From positions 3,634,501 through 3,698,500 of the forward strand of contig NZ_CP015411.1 of NCBI RefSeq assembly GCF_001750165.1: a DNA stretch of 64,000 nucleotides, written 5' to 3'. This document shows, piece after piece, positions 42,380-51,742 of the stretch. The stretch is from Pseudoalteromonas luteoviolacea (lineage in GTDB: Bacteria > Pseudomonadota > Gammaproteobacteria > Enterobacterales > Alteromonadaceae). Every line of letters starts with the position of its first letter. The first letter of the stretch is position 1. The position numbers and the translations under genes were made by a program. The notes under the pieces are model-generated. The model saw nothing but the letters and a program-made list of their open reading frames with translations. It had not been told where the DNA came from and did no database searches.

Positions 42380-42412
42380 AAGGCCCAACAGTGAAAACTT
42401 TGGGCTTTTTTT
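42380..42412 (+). terminator. Intrinsic terminator after ilvC
   Basis: AAGGCCCAA pairs with TTGGGCTT with one bulged G, around a roughly 12-nt loop, followed by seven T. Confidence 0.8.
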
Positions 42413-42539
42413 CATACATTTAAGTGATTATTTAATAGAAAAGTAAGAAATAAATACGACATAACAAATAAATCTATATGTGTTAATTATTGACCATGGT
42501 AGAATTATCGCCACGCGGTAATCAGTTTCTGTAGGTTAA

Positions 42540-44444
42540 ATGAGTAACACAAGCTTTACAATCACTCAAAAAATCACCATCCTAGGTAGTGTCACAGCAA
42601 TATTAGTTGCTAGCTTAATTGGCTTTATTTCAATTTATCAATCCAAGTCTATGGTTGAATCTAGAATGCTTGGCTCTGAGCTGCCAAGCAAAGTTGAAAG
42701 TATCACCAAGTCACTTGAGCAAGAAATTGTGGTATTGAAAAATGCGGCCGAGCAACTTTCCAGTAATCGGTTTATTCTTGATGCAGCACAAAATGACCAG
42801 CTTAATGAGGCCCTATTACTGGATGAACTTAAAAGACTGCAGCAGCAATACGGCTTAGCAACAGCATCTTGGGCGAACAGAAATAATAACAAATACTGGA
42901 ATCAAGATGGCTTTTTAAGAGTGCTAAATACGCAACAAGACGGCTGGTTCTTTGCGTTTACACAGAGTAGAAAAGCGTATTCTATTAGTATATTTCAAGA
43001 ATCTCCTGGTGATGTAAAAATGTTTGTAAATCACCAGCAGACAAATGGAATTGGTCTAGCAGGATTAGCCAAAAGCATCGACGATATGCAACAAAAACTT
43101 GCCAATATGCGTATAGAGGAAAGTGGTTTTGTGTTTGTTGTTAATCAGGAAGGGCAAACGCAGCTGCACCCAGATGCAAGTTTGGTCGCAAAGTCAAATC
43201 TGTCTGACTTTTATGGCGTTCGTTCAGCGACGGAGCTGCTCAACAATTCTCGACTAAACATTCTTAAATTAACAACGAAAGATCAAGCTGTTCTGGTTGC
43301 TGCCAATCGCATCCCTGACACAGATCTGTACGTTATCGCACAAGTGCCCCAGCAAGAAGTATTTTCACAAGTGACTGAACTACAGTGGCAAATTGTGACT
43401 TTTGCACTTATTATCGCATTTATTGCGAGTATTTTCAGCGTACTACTTGCACGTACTCTAAGTGCACCACTATTAAAGATGGCAGACGTATTTAAGCAAT
43501 TGGGTAGTGGCGATGCCAACCTCAACTATCGTGTACCGCGCTCAGAGCAACCGGAGTTAGCGGCGCTAGGCGATGGGTTCAATCAATTTATCGATAAAAT
43601 TGAAAGCGCGATTACCAAGGTTGCGACTGAAAGTAGAGATATTCGCGCAGCCAGTGAATTGGTATTTGAGCAATCACAGCGCAATTCACAATCTTTAGAT
43701 GAGCAAAAAAACCAAACGATATCAGTTGCCGCAGCCATCAATGAAATGGCTGCAACTGTGCAGGAAATCGCAGGTAGTGCAAATAATACAGCGAAGCTTA
43801 CATTGGCGAGTAAAGAAAGTTCTCAAGAAAGTCATCACTGTGTCCAAACTAGCCAAGAAACCTTAATGGAATTAGCCACCGATATACAAAATATGGCTAC
43901 ACAGGTGGAAACGCTTGCCAGTAAGACCCAGTCAATTGCAAATATTTTAGATGTAATACGGGCTATCTCTGAACAAACGAATTTACTTGCTTTGAATGCG
44001 GCAATTGAATCGGCTCGGGCTGGTGAGCACGGCAGAGGATTTGCTGTCGTTGCAGATGAAGTCAGAGCACTTGCCAGCCGTACATCTCAATCTACTGACG
44101 AGATCCAAGCAACCATTACTGAGCTCACAGCGGCGTCCGATTCAATAGTGGAACAAATCGCACTGTCATCTAATCAGGCAGAACAAAGTGTTTCACAGAT
44201 GCAAACGTCTGTTGAACTGATGGATAAAATTACTGAAACAGCAAACCAGATCAATGATATGACCACTCTAATTGCAACAGCTACGGAACAGCAAAGTAAC
44301 GTAGTCGTTGATGTAGGTAGAAGTATTGAGCAAATCAGTGTCATCAGTGATGAGGTTATGAATGACCAATTAAGTACAGAGCAAGCTATTCAACAATTAG
44401 CTGACTCAGCTAAGGCATTGGATAAATTGGTTGCAAGCTTTTAG
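42540..44444 (+). CDS. Methyl-accepting chemotaxis protein
   Basis: A 634-residue chemoreceptor. Transmembrane helices at about 12-32 and 280-302 enclose a periplasmic sensor of about 245 residues that looks like a Cache-type domain (GFVFVVNQEGQTQLHPDASLV is the usual Cache segment). A HAMP region follows (LLKMADVFKQLGSGDANLNYRV). The signalling tip is EQTNLLALNAAIESARAGEHGRGFAVVADEVRAL, with heptad-rich adaptation helices on both sides. It sends signals to CheA/CheW. The ligand is unknown. There are no chemotaxis genes nearby, as is common for single receptors. Confidence 0.93.
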   Translation: MSNTSFTITQKITILGSVTAILVASLIGFISIYQSKSMVESRMLGSELPSKVESITKSLEQEIVVLKNAAEQLSSNRFILDAAQNDQLNEALLLDELKRLQQQYGLATASWANRNNNKYWNQDGFLRVLNTQQDGWFFAFTQSRKAYSISIFQESPGDVKMFVNHQQTNGIGLAGLAKSIDDMQQKLANMRIEESGFVFVVNQEGQTQLHPDASLVAKSNLSDFYGVRSATELLNNSRLNILKLTTKDQAVLVAANRIPDTDLYVIAQVPQQEVFSQVTELQWQIVTFALIIAFIASIFSVLLARTLSAPLLKMADVFKQLGSGDANLNYRVPRSEQPELAALGDGFNQFIDKIESAITKVATESRDIRAASELVFEQSQRNSQSLDEQKNQTISVAAAINEMAATVQEIAGSANNTAKLTLASKESSQESHHCVQTSQETLMELATDIQNMATQVETLASKTQSIANILDVIRAISEQTNLLALNAAIESARAGEHGRGFAVVADEVRALASRTSQSTDEIQATITELTAASDSIVEQIALSSNQAEQSVSQMQTSVELMDKITETANQINDMTTLIATATEQQSNVVVDVGRSIEQISVISDEVMNDQLSTEQAIQQLADSAKALDKLVASF

Positions 44445-44542
44445 GACTTAAGTACAGATATTACGCAACGCTTTGTAACAATTTTTTCTTTATTTACTGC
44501 CAAGTTTCGCTAGTCTAATAAGAAAGGCTGTTGGGAGTAACT

Positions 44543-45733
44543 ATGATGAAATCAAAGTTTCAAAGCGTTCTGTTGACTACATTTTTCGTAGCAATCAGTA
44601 TAATAATTAGCGGATGTAAAACGATCCCTCCAGTTAACCCTCACAATCTCGCCCTTCTTAAACAGGCGCCATTTAAGACATTAAAAGTAGAGTCTCAAAA
44701 AGAAATATTTGTTTTAGATGAACAAATCATTACGTCGTTAGAAAAACACTTCCGGCAAGATAGCCAACCCGAGCTTAAACATGCTGAACTGATCATGCAG
44801 TTTTTGCTGGAAAACGGAGATGCATCATTATCATATATGAGCGATGCCAATCTCACTGCATCGCAAACATATCAAAATTTAAATGCAAATTGCCTATCAT
44901 TGTCGATTTTGTCTTATAGCTTGTCCGAGTTTTTAAATCTAGAAGCCGAGTTTCAGAGGGTACATGTACCTGAGTATTGGGCTACCAGCCGTGGGTATAA
45001 TTTTTTAAGTGGTCATATCAACCTGAAAATACACGAAGACAGAACCAAATATTTCACAAAGCAAGTACTTCATACCTCACCAAGAACATTGACCATTGAC
45101 TTTGACCCCAACAGTAGACAGCAAGCATTCAAAACCACCCCAATAAGTAAAGAGCGGGTCACTGCGATGTTCTACAACAACAAAGGTGCGATCAATATGG
45201 TTGAAAACCAGTATGATTTGGCATTCAGCTATTTCTATGCAGCCATTAATATGGATCAAAACTATTCTAGCGCCTGGGCGAATTTGGCCATACTGTATAG
45301 AATGGCTGGAGATTTAAATACAGCCGAACGCCTTTACGAACAAGCCATTGCACTTGATCCGGACAATAATACCGCAAGAGGCAATCTAGCAGTGTTATAC
45401 GATTTGACAGACAGGGCCGAACAAGCAGAAGTCATTAGAGAAAGCTTACATCAATTTCGCAAATCTAACCCATATTATGTTCTAACATTAGGTAATCAGG
45501 CCATGGAAGATGGTAATATTGGCAAAGCGATTAGACATTATAGAAATGCGTTAAAGCTAAACAATAAATTACATGAAGGACACTTTGCGCTGGCAAAAGC
45601 GTATTACGCAAAGGGAGATATCCAACTCACCAAAATTCATATGAAACGTGCACTTGATTTAGCTGAATTTGAGCACAATCAAATACAATACAAAGGCAAA
45701 CTGGAATGGTTAGATGCAGTGGCGAAAAATTAG
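44543..45733 (+). CDS. TPR-repeat lipoprotein
   Basis: A 396-residue predicted lipoprotein with lipobox IISGC (C about residue 26). The middle 110 residues before the repeats include NANCLSLSILSYSL, reminiscent of transglutaminase-like regions but without a clear catalytic triad. The C-terminal half has several tetratricopeptide units, such as SAWANLAILYRMAGDLNTAERLYEQAIALDP and LNNKLHEGHFALAKAYYAKG. The ATG at 44543 has GGGAG 5 nt upstream. Its end overlaps the M28 peptidase start by 20 bp, implying coupled expression. It may serve as a scaffold or partner for that enzyme; function unknown. Confidence 0.8.
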   Translation: MMKSKFQSVLLTTFFVAISIIISGCKTIPPVNPHNLALLKQAPFKTLKVESQKEIFVLDEQIITSLEKHFRQDSQPELKHAELIMQFLLENGDASLSYMSDANLTASQTYQNLNANCLSLSILSYSLSEFLNLEAEFQRVHVPEYWATSRGYNFLSGHINLKIHEDRTKYFTKQVLHTSPRTLTIDFDPNSRQQAFKTTPISKERVTAMFYNNKGAINMVENQYDLAFSYFYAAINMDQNYSSAWANLAILYRMAGDLNTAERLYEQAIALDPDNNTARGNLAVLYDLTDRAEQAEVIRESLHQFRKSNPYYVLTLGNQAMEDGNIGKAIRHYRNALKLNNKLHEGHFALAKAYYAKGDIQLTKIHMKRALDLAEFEHNQIQYKGKLEWLDAVAKN

Positions 45734-46607
45734 CCTTCTCATATTAGTGCTCTTTAGTTCCAAAGCATATCTATTAGAGCGAGATATGCTGATATTAACA
45801 AGCCCCGAATTTGAAGGCAGACCTTCAGGCGGGGCGACCCCACATCGCAGTGCATACTATATTACCCGACAATTACAAAAATATAATTTAGACGTTCAAT
45901 TTCAACAGTTTGAATTCGAGTTCGGCTTTTTTGACTCTGCAACTGGGCACAACGTAGTCGCAACACAATACTGCAAGCGCATACAATGTAAGCCGCCAAT
46001 TGTAATTACTGCTCATTATGACCACCTAGGGAAGCGGGGAAGTCGATACTTTCCGGGTGCAAATGATAATGCATCTGGGGTGGTGGTCATGATAGACATT
46101 GCAAAGCAGCTACATAACGAAGATATCAATCGAGACATCATATATGTCGCCACAGACGCAGAAGAAAAGGGACTTCATGGGGCCAAAGCTTTTGTAAAAA
46201 AGCTGGCCGGTCGAGAAGTTTATATGAACATCAATCTGGATATGCTCGACTTACAGAAAAAGAATAAGTTATATGCACTAGCATCAAGATCTTTACAGCC
46301 CTTAAAAAGTGATATTACTACCACATTTAACGCCACACCAATAAAATTTCGACTGTATTTTTCAGCTAAAATCATGGCTCGGCGCTTAAACGCTCCTCAG
46401 ATTGATTGGCTTAGAGCCAGTGACCACTATCCATTTCATAGAGCAAATATCCCTTTTATCTATTTTGGTGCGGGCTTGGACAAAAATCATCACTCTGTTA
46501 AAGATACATTTGATGAGATCAACTTTGAAAAGCTCACGCAAGTATCGAATGCAATCACTAAATTTGTGCGCTCACAAACTTCAGACAATGCCTCAGCCAC
46601 TAATTGA
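45714..46607 (+). CDS. M28-family zinc metallopeptidase
   Basis: A 297-residue exported aminopeptidase-type enzyme. The N-terminus is a signal-like hydrophobic stretch (6-14). Metal and catalytic residues are seen as H101 and D103 in TAHYDHLG, D118 in GANDNASG, and E150/E151 in TDAEEKGLHG, with a later D in NINLDMLDL and a late His in KNHHSVKDTFDEI. This is the usual di-zinc set of M28 peptidases. The start lies inside the TPR lipoprotein gene (20-bp overlap). About 120 bp of its 3' end overlaps the GIY-YIG gene on the other strand. Confidence 0.88.
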   Translation: MQWRKISLLILVLFSSKAYLLERDMLILTSPEFEGRPSGGATPHRSAYYITRQLQKYNLDVQFQQFEFEFGFFDSATGHNVVATQYCKRIQCKPPIVITAHYDHLGKRGSRYFPGANDNASGVVVMIDIAKQLHNEDINRDIIYVATDAEEKGLHGAKAFVKKLAGREVYMNINLDMLDLQKKNKLYALASRSLQPLKSDITTTFNATPIKFRLYFSAKIMARRLNAPQIDWLRASDHYPFHRANIPFIYFGAGLDKNHHSVKDTFDEINFEKLTQVSNAITKFVRSQTSDNASATN

Positions 46608-46855
46608 CGCTTTTGAGCTTTGTTAAGCTGCTTTACTTGCCATTCAAGTTTGGCCGCATCTACTTTGGATAAATGAGACACAGCCACGATGAGTGATATA
46701 GGTCCCTTACCACGCAAACTCTTAGCACCTGTACCATTGTTATGTTGCGCTAGTCGACGATGTAAGTCTGTGGTTATCCCTGTATACCAGTGACCTAATC
46801 TATTTTCGACAATATATAAATACCATTGTGTATTGGCTTGATTACTTTTACTCAC
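46490..46855 (-). CDS. GIY-YIG nuclease superfamily protein (YhbQ/UPF0213-like)
   Basis: A 121-residue protein with the GIY-YIG pattern WYLYIVENRLGHWYTGIT, followed by the family's LHRRLAQHNNGTGAKSLRG with the conserved Arg and Asn. Small proteins of this family are likely structure-specific DNA nucleases or binders with no firmly known role. The start is uncertain: a GTG at 46855 gives a family-like N-terminus, while a GTG at 46909 would add 18 residues. About 40 residues extend past the usual end (after KAQKRQLV) into DNA that encodes the M28 peptidase on the opposite strand. Confidence 0.75.
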   Translation of the reverse strand: MSKSNQANTQWYLYIVENRLGHWYTGITTDLHRRLAQHNNGTGAKSLRGKGPISLIVAVSHLSKVDAAKLEWQVKQLNKAQKRQLVAEALSEVCERTNLVIAFDTCVSFSKLISSNVSLTE

Positions 46856-46975
46856 ATTTAAATTTCTCGATCTTAGAAACTTTTTCCAAATTGCACAGTC
46901 GAATTGCACAATCTACTTTACCTTCTTAATGCAATCTGTATCATTCGTAATAACCTAAAATAAGGATACACATAC

Positions 46976-47335
46976 ATGCAGTACAATAAACCCCTTTTGA
47001 CTTGGCTGGTAGCCGCCATCATGACTATATTTTTGTCCGGTTGTTCAAGCTGGGTTTATAGGATAAATGTGCCTCAAGGCAATTTTTTAGAACAATCAGA
47101 TGTCGACAAACTCAGAATCGAAATGACTAAAGAACAAGTTATGTTCGTTCTAGGCACGCCCGTTGCAAAAGATGCGTTTAATTCTTCAAAGTGGCACTAT
47201 AAGTACGTATTTAACATTGATAGAGAGTCAGAAATACGTAAAAGCTTAATCGTGCATTTTGAAAACGATAAATTGGTAAAGCTCACAGGAGATTTTGAAA
47301 TACCTGCAGAGTTTAATACACCGTTAAACAACTAA
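46976..47335 (+). CDS. bamE: Outer membrane protein assembly factor BamE
   Basis: A 119-residue lipoprotein (SmpA/OmlA family) with lipobox FLSGC. The conserved YRINVPQGNFLEQ motif and KLRIEMTKEQVMFVLGTPVAKDAF are characteristic. BamE is a BAM-complex subunit that stabilises BamD and binds phosphatidylglycerol at the inner leaflet of the outer membrane. The gene is divergent from the GIY-YIG gene and convergent with the ankyrin gene. BamC is encoded 3.3 kb away at 50681. Confidence 0.95.
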   Translation: MQYNKPLLTWLVAAIMTIFLSGCSSWVYRINVPQGNFLEQSDVDKLRIEMTKEQVMFVLGTPVAKDAFNSSKWHYKYVFNIDRESEIRKSLIVHFENDKLVKLTGDFEIPAEFNTPLNN

Positions 47336-47356
47336 TTTATAGCGTAGCTTACGATG

Positions 47357-47375
47357 GGCAGGATTTTCTCCTGCC
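47357..47375. terminator. Hairpin between bamE and the ankyrin gene
   Basis: GGCAGGA and TCCTGCC form a 7-bp stem around a 5-nt loop in the gap between convergent genes. It lacks a clear T run. Confidence 0.35.
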
Positions 47376-47407
47376 TACCAAGATAATAACTCGCCTCTTC
47401 TAAACGA

Positions 47408-48757
47408 TTAAATGCTCACCACCGCCAAACACATAATGAGTGTAAAAACAGCTTGAATTGATAAGCTTACCCAGCTCAGCGCCCCTAAAAAACGCAGGCT
47501 TAAAGGCAACTTTGTGGCAGGAAAAAGCCGTCTATTCTTTAATAATCTTGCCAAAGCAAAAATGAGCAAGGTTGCACTTGAAATAAGCAAGATCATAGAT
47601 AACTTATTGTCACGCGATGCATCTAAAAACAACACAAGCTGTAATGGCAAAAGCAATATTGTCAACGCTTTCAGTGTATAAACCCTTAATATACGCTGAT
47701 ACTTAGCATGGTCACTTAGCTCAATAATGCCACGCTTTTCCAAGTATTTTTTTGAGTTTACTGACTGATTCTCTGTGGCTAAACGATAAGGTGTACAACC
47801 AGACGCATCTGCAAGTCTCGGGTCCACACCCATACCTTCTACAAGCTCTAGCATAGGTCGAGAATTAGACAGTACCGCGTAATGCATCAAATTTCTGCCC
47901 AAATCGTCTAATGATACACCGCAGTGGAACTCTCTGAGCGCTTTTGCAGCACTAACAAACCCTTTCTCAACAATCCACATCATTGCAGACTTACCTGCGC
48001 TGTCAGCACCATGGCCTCTCGCACCTTTTTCAATCAAAGAGAGCATATTGGACTGCTTAGCTGCCCCCGACATAACTTGCTCCAACAGGGCATTATCAAG
48101 GATCTGTAAACGCTCTTCCTCGTTGCATAGCAGTGTCAGCAACCCCTCACAATCATGTCCTTCATTCAGATACTTTACCGCTTCAGCTTGCGTCAAAGCC
48201 GTATTTTCTAGTACATCTTTGTAGTGCTTAGCAAGGCAGGTCTGACTTAATTCACCACCCGACAGCCACAGTTCGCAGGTTTGTGATGGTGTTAACCTGA
48301 AGCACTGAGGCAGTAGCCAACACAACGTTTTAAATTGCTGATTTTTCAAAAGTAAGTCGACAAAGGATATTTTATTTTGGATTTTAGCCTGAGACGCAAT
48401 GCTTGAGTACTGCGATAAGCAACCAAGTAACTTTAGGGTTAAATCATCTCGACTGATCCCCGCTTGCTCAATATGCTTCAATAGCTCTGCAACATAGCTA
48501 TGCTGCTCGTCATCGTATTCATCAATATGTTGAAAAAAACACGATTCAAACGGGTCTAGTGGCTTTAGCCATGCAACGTAAAATATCGGTGGCAAAACTT
48601 GGGAAGTAACGCCCTGCTCATCTTTAAGCACATCGCATTCAGGCCATGCCTCAAGTGCATCAAGGATGAATGCGCCATTATCTTCCACAAGGCCTTTTAG
48701 GAGTAAAGGAAACTGAGAGGGCCAAATTAAAACTTGCTCCATGGATGCACAAACCAT
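47408..48757 (-). CDS. Ankyrin-repeat protein with C-terminal membrane helices
   Basis: The protein has 449 residues. The first 330 are helical, with ankyrin-like repeats best seen in GADSAGKSAMMWIVEKGFVSAAKAL, DLGRNLMHYAVLSNSRPMLEL and ADASGCTPYRLATENQ. The last 100 hold about three membrane helices. This suggests a cytoplasmic protein-interaction domain tethered to the inner membrane by its tail. No enzymatic motif is seen. The start could instead be the ATG five codons later; neither has a strong ribosome binding site. Partner and role are unknown. Confidence 0.75.
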   Translation of the reverse strand: MVCASMEQVLIWPSQFPLLLKGLVEDNGAFILDALEAWPECDVLKDEQGVTSQVLPPIFYVAWLKPLDPFESCFFQHIDEYDDEQHSYVAELLKHIEQAGISRDDLTLKLLGCLSQYSSIASQAKIQNKISFVDLLLKNQQFKTLCWLLPQCFRLTPSQTCELWLSGGELSQTCLAKHYKDVLENTALTQAEAVKYLNEGHDCEGLLTLLCNEEERLQILDNALLEQVMSGAAKQSNMLSLIEKGARGHGADSAGKSAMMWIVEKGFVSAAKALREFHCGVSLDDLGRNLMHYAVLSNSRPMLELVEGMGVDPRLADASGCTPYRLATENQSVNSKKYLEKRGIIELSDHAKYQRILRVYTLKALTILLLPLQLVLFLDASRDNKLSMILLISSATLLIFALARLLKNRRLFPATKLPLSLRFLGALSWVSLSIQAVFTLIMCLAVVSI

Positions 48758-49007
48758 TTAAATAATATTATTAAAGTTACTTTTGCTGAGTACTAAGGAC
48801 ACTCACCCTTGCCAGCCTGCAAGATAATACCAAGTGTAAACCTAAAAAGCTGCGAATATCTCACACTATTTACATATATAATAAACTTTAAAGAGGCTAA
48901 GTTATAAACTCGTACAAAGACGATGATTTTAGTAGACTGTATTACACTGAGTAATACCAACTCGTTTCAGCCTATAGGATACACATTTATCTGAGCTGAA
49001 CAAAAAT

Positions 49008-49205
49008 GTGAGTACCATTTTGGAAAAATTAGAAACTTGGAAAGTAATATTAATCATCATCGCGGTGTTTGGCTATGTGATTGGCAATATTATGCTACTC
49101 AAATACGCAAATAAGTTTAATGTAAAAGCAAAATTAGATAAGCAGATCAAACCAGAGCAACCAGAAGACAACGATAAACAAGAAGAAAAAGAAGAACGAA
49201 AATAA
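49008..49205 (+). CDS. DUF2897 family small membrane protein
   Basis: A 65-residue protein with one membrane segment (about residues 12-32, KVILIIIAVFGYVIGNIMLL) and a highly charged Glu/Lys/Gln tail. It closely fits the DUF2897 pattern of marine gammaproteobacteria. The start is GTG; no ATG is available in frame. Function unknown. Confidence 0.8.
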   Translation: MSTILEKLETWKVILIIIAVFGYVIGNIMLLKYANKFNVKAKLDKQIKPEQPEDNDKQEEKEERK

Positions 49206-49207
49206 GT

Positions 49208-49231
49208 AGTGAGTACCCTTAAGTACTCACT
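49208..49231. terminator. Hairpin after the DUF2897 gene
   Basis: AGTGAGTAC pairs with GTACTCACT (9 bp) around a 6-nt loop, directly after the stop codon and before the end of the convergent YjiH-family gene. No T run follows on the plus strand. Confidence 0.45.
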
Positions 49232-49244
49232 ATGAGGAGATAAA

Positions 49245-50618
49245 CTAACCGACCAACCAATGTGCCATCAAAGCAATGACAGGCAGAGTTACCAGTGTTC
49301 TTAAGATAAATACTGCAAATAACTCGAAGATATTGACTGGAATTTTGCTACCTAGTAATAGCGCCCCAACTTCTGACATATAAATTAGTTGTGTCACACT
49401 TAGCGCCGCAATAATAAAACGCGTGACATCACTTTCAATATTACTCGCTGCCAAAATGGATGGAATAAACATGTCAGCAAAACCGACCACAATCGTTTCA
49501 GCAGCTTTGGCCGCCTCTGGTACTTGTAATAATTCTAAATATGGAATGAAAGGCTGGCCTAGGAATTGAAAAATTGGCGTTTCTTCAGCAATAATTAATG
49601 CGAATGTCCCCACGGCCATCACAACAGGTAATACAGCAAACAGCATATCTAGCGCATTGGATACACCTTCTTTTACAGTCCCTTTGACACCCGGTGCATT
49701 GTGCGCCTTTTGCAAAGCGACATCTAATGCATGACCAAATAATGTCTTGCCTTCTGGCACCGCCTCAGAGTCTTGATTATGCGTTGTACCATCAACATAC
49801 ACATCTTTTTTGAAACTCAGTGGAGGAAGCCTAGGTACAATGATCGCTGCGACCACCCCTGCGGCACACACCGTCAGGTAAAAAGGGGCAAATAAATGTT
49901 CTAATTTAACCTGACCAATGACGACCAAGCAGAATGTAATTGAAACGGCAGAAAACGTCGTACCAATTATAGCCGCTTCACGTTGTGTATAATGCTTGTC
50001 TTCATATTGACGAGAAGTCATCAAAATACCAACGCTACCGTCTCCTAGCCATGATGCAACACAGTTAACAGCACTTCGCCCTGGTACACCAAATAAAGGT
50101 CTCATGACCTTGGTAAGTAATGTGCCAACCAGCTCTAACAAACCAAAGTTTAATAACAGTGGCAGCAGTAAACCGGCAAAAACAAACACAGAAAAGAGTA
50201 CAGGTAGAAGATCATTTAACACTAAAGCCCCTGTACCACTTGAATGGATCAACTCGGGCCCAACTTTAAAGAATGTCATTAAAATAAACAACATACCAAA
50301 AAGACGTGTCACAACCCATATCCAGCTCACATCAAAAAGGTGTCTAACTAAATCATTTTTCAATACCGCGGCGGGTTTAAACAGCTTAATGACGATACTC
50401 AACACACCTGTAATACAGACAATCGATACGATAAGCGCATGTATGAAAGAACTAGTCAAATTCTGTAGCTCTTTTGCTAGCACAGCAATTGGAATCGTCA
50501 TTGCATCACCAATTGCAACAGGTGTCATAAAAAGGAACACGCCAATCAATGATGGTACAAGGAATGCGAACCAAGTTCTCCAATTCACAGGCGATGTTTG
50601 CGTTGTGTCTGACATCAT
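49245..50618 (-). CDS. YjiH family membrane protein with nucleoside-recognition/Gate domain
   Basis: A 457-residue inner membrane protein with about ten hydrophobic helices. The YjiH-like parts are WFAFLVPSLIGVFLFMTPV, the Gate-domain segment FGVPGRSAVNCVASWLGDGSVGI, and a C-terminal second Gate-like repeat. These domains occur in nucleoside transporters, FeoB and spore maturation proteins, but YjiH has no proven substrate. It is transcribed away from bamC with a terminator between, and neither adjacent gene suggests its role. Confidence 0.85.
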   Translation of the reverse strand: MMSDTTQTSPVNWRTWFAFLVPSLIGVFLFMTPVAIGDAMTIPIAVLAKELQNLTSSFIHALIVSIVCITGVLSIVIKLFKPAAVLKNDLVRHLFDVSWIWVVTRLFGMLFILMTFFKVGPELIHSSGTGALVLNDLLPVLFSVFVFAGLLLPLLLNFGLLELVGTLLTKVMRPLFGVPGRSAVNCVASWLGDGSVGILMTSRQYEDKHYTQREAAIIGTTFSAVSITFCLVVIGQVKLEHLFAPFYLTVCAAGVVAAIIVPRLPPLSFKKDVYVDGTTHNQDSEAVPEGKTLFGHALDVALQKAHNAPGVKGTVKEGVSNALDMLFAVLPVVMAVGTFALIIAEETPIFQFLGQPFIPYLELLQVPEAAKAAETIVVGFADMFIPSILAASNIESDVTRFIIAALSVTQLIYMSEVGALLLGSKIPVNIFELFAVFILRTLVTLPVIALMAHWLVG

Positions 50619-50629
50619 TTCTAAATCCC

Positions 50630-50659
50630 AAAAAAAGAAAAGAGCTTTCGCTCTTTTCT
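50630..50659 (-). terminator. Intrinsic terminator after bamC
   Basis: On the minus strand AGAAAAGAGC, a GAAA tetraloop and GCTCTTTTCT form a 10-bp stem followed by a T run. It separates bamC from the YjiH-family gene. Confidence 0.85.
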
Positions 50660-50680
50660 GAACTACTTAGCGGTTTGTAA

Positions 50681-51742
50681 TTATATACTTAGCCCGCGAT
50701 TACGCAGGGCAGCTACGAGGCCCTGTTGAAGCGTTTCCATGGTTGTTGCGTCAAGCACATTGCCTTCTGCATCAGACCAAGTCAGTGAGGTCTGCTCATC
50801 ATCAGTGGTGCCTACTAAAATAGTATAATCACCATCTTCCAAAGCCAGTGTTGGCGCTTCTTCACCCCAAATTGAATCCCACACACTATTTTCAGGTTGC
50901 TGGTATCTAACCAGCACTTCACTGGTGTCATCATCAATGCGAATAATGGTGAAATTAACGCGCTCTAAGAAGTTAGACAAACGCTCCATTACGGTGCCCC
51001 TGTCTGCCAGTGTGATTAGCGCTGCGTTGCCTGCTTTATCGTATCCAAGTTCCAGTGAAAGTACACCTTGTTGCTTACGTAGTTCAACTTCTAGCAAACG
51101 GTATCTATAATCGAACTCAGCTACAACTTCATTCAGTGCACGCACCTCAAGTTGCTGTCGTAACATGCCGTCTAATTCGACTTCATCACTTTGATAGTCG
51201 ACTAGTTTTGCCTCTAACGAAGCGGTACGTTGGTGATCTTCTTGAGAAAGAGTAAATTCAAACTTCTGCTTAGATACTTCAGTTACAGTTTCCCAAAACC
51301 ACCCTTCTTCTGCTTCGATAATGGAATACCAACCAGTGGTGAGCTTGCCATTGCGTCGATCGTCATTCTCAATTGAAGACTCATGGTTATTAATAACGCC
51401 TTCAACCGCTGCCCAAATAAAGTCATCTAGAGCTTCTATGCCATCGTTTTTATCAAAGTAAATACGCGCAACATCTTCTTTGTCTTCTGCCCAACTACCC
51501 TTTGCCAGCGTTAAAACTTGCTGCGGCGGGCGAAAGCTCTGAGGTTCCGCATCATTTTCGTAAACAGCAACATTCATTTGGAATTCTTTATCTTGGTATG
51601 GTTGCTCGAGACCTGCGGGTGCTTGCACAGGCTCGTGAATACGATAGTTTTTCTTGTGATGCGTGTCATTTGTAAAAACACTACAACCTGATAAACCGAG
51701 TATAACGCTTAACGTTAGCGCTTTAGGGACCCAATACTGCAC
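50681..51742 (-). CDS. bamC: Outer membrane protein assembly factor BamC
   Basis: A 353-residue lipoprotein (NlpB/DapX family) with lipobox GLSGC (C20). The unstructured N-terminal segment that binds BamD includes NYRIHEPVQAPAGLEQPYQ. Two helix-grip domains follow (about 95-215 and 220-350). BamC is a subunit of the BAM outer membrane assembly machine. In E. coli it lies directly downstream of dapA; here no dapA is present upstream, and the gene is divergent from gcvR. Confidence 0.9.
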   Translation of the reverse strand: MQYWVPKALTLSVILGLSGCSVFTNDTHHKKNYRIHEPVQAPAGLEQPYQDKEFQMNVAVYENDAEPQSFRPPQQVLTLAKGSWAEDKEDVARIYFDKNDGIEALDDFIWAAVEGVINNHESSIENDDRRNGKLTTGWYSIIEAEEGWFWETVTEVSKQKFEFTLSQEDHQRTASLEAKLVDYQSDEVELDGMLRQQLEVRALNEVVAEFDYRYRLLEVELRKQQGVLSLELGYDKAGNAALITLADRGTVMERLSNFLERVNFTIIRIDDDTSEVLVRYQQPENSVWDSIWGEEAPTLALEDGDYTILVGTTDDEQTSLTWSDAEGNVLDATTMETLQQGLVAALRNRGLSI

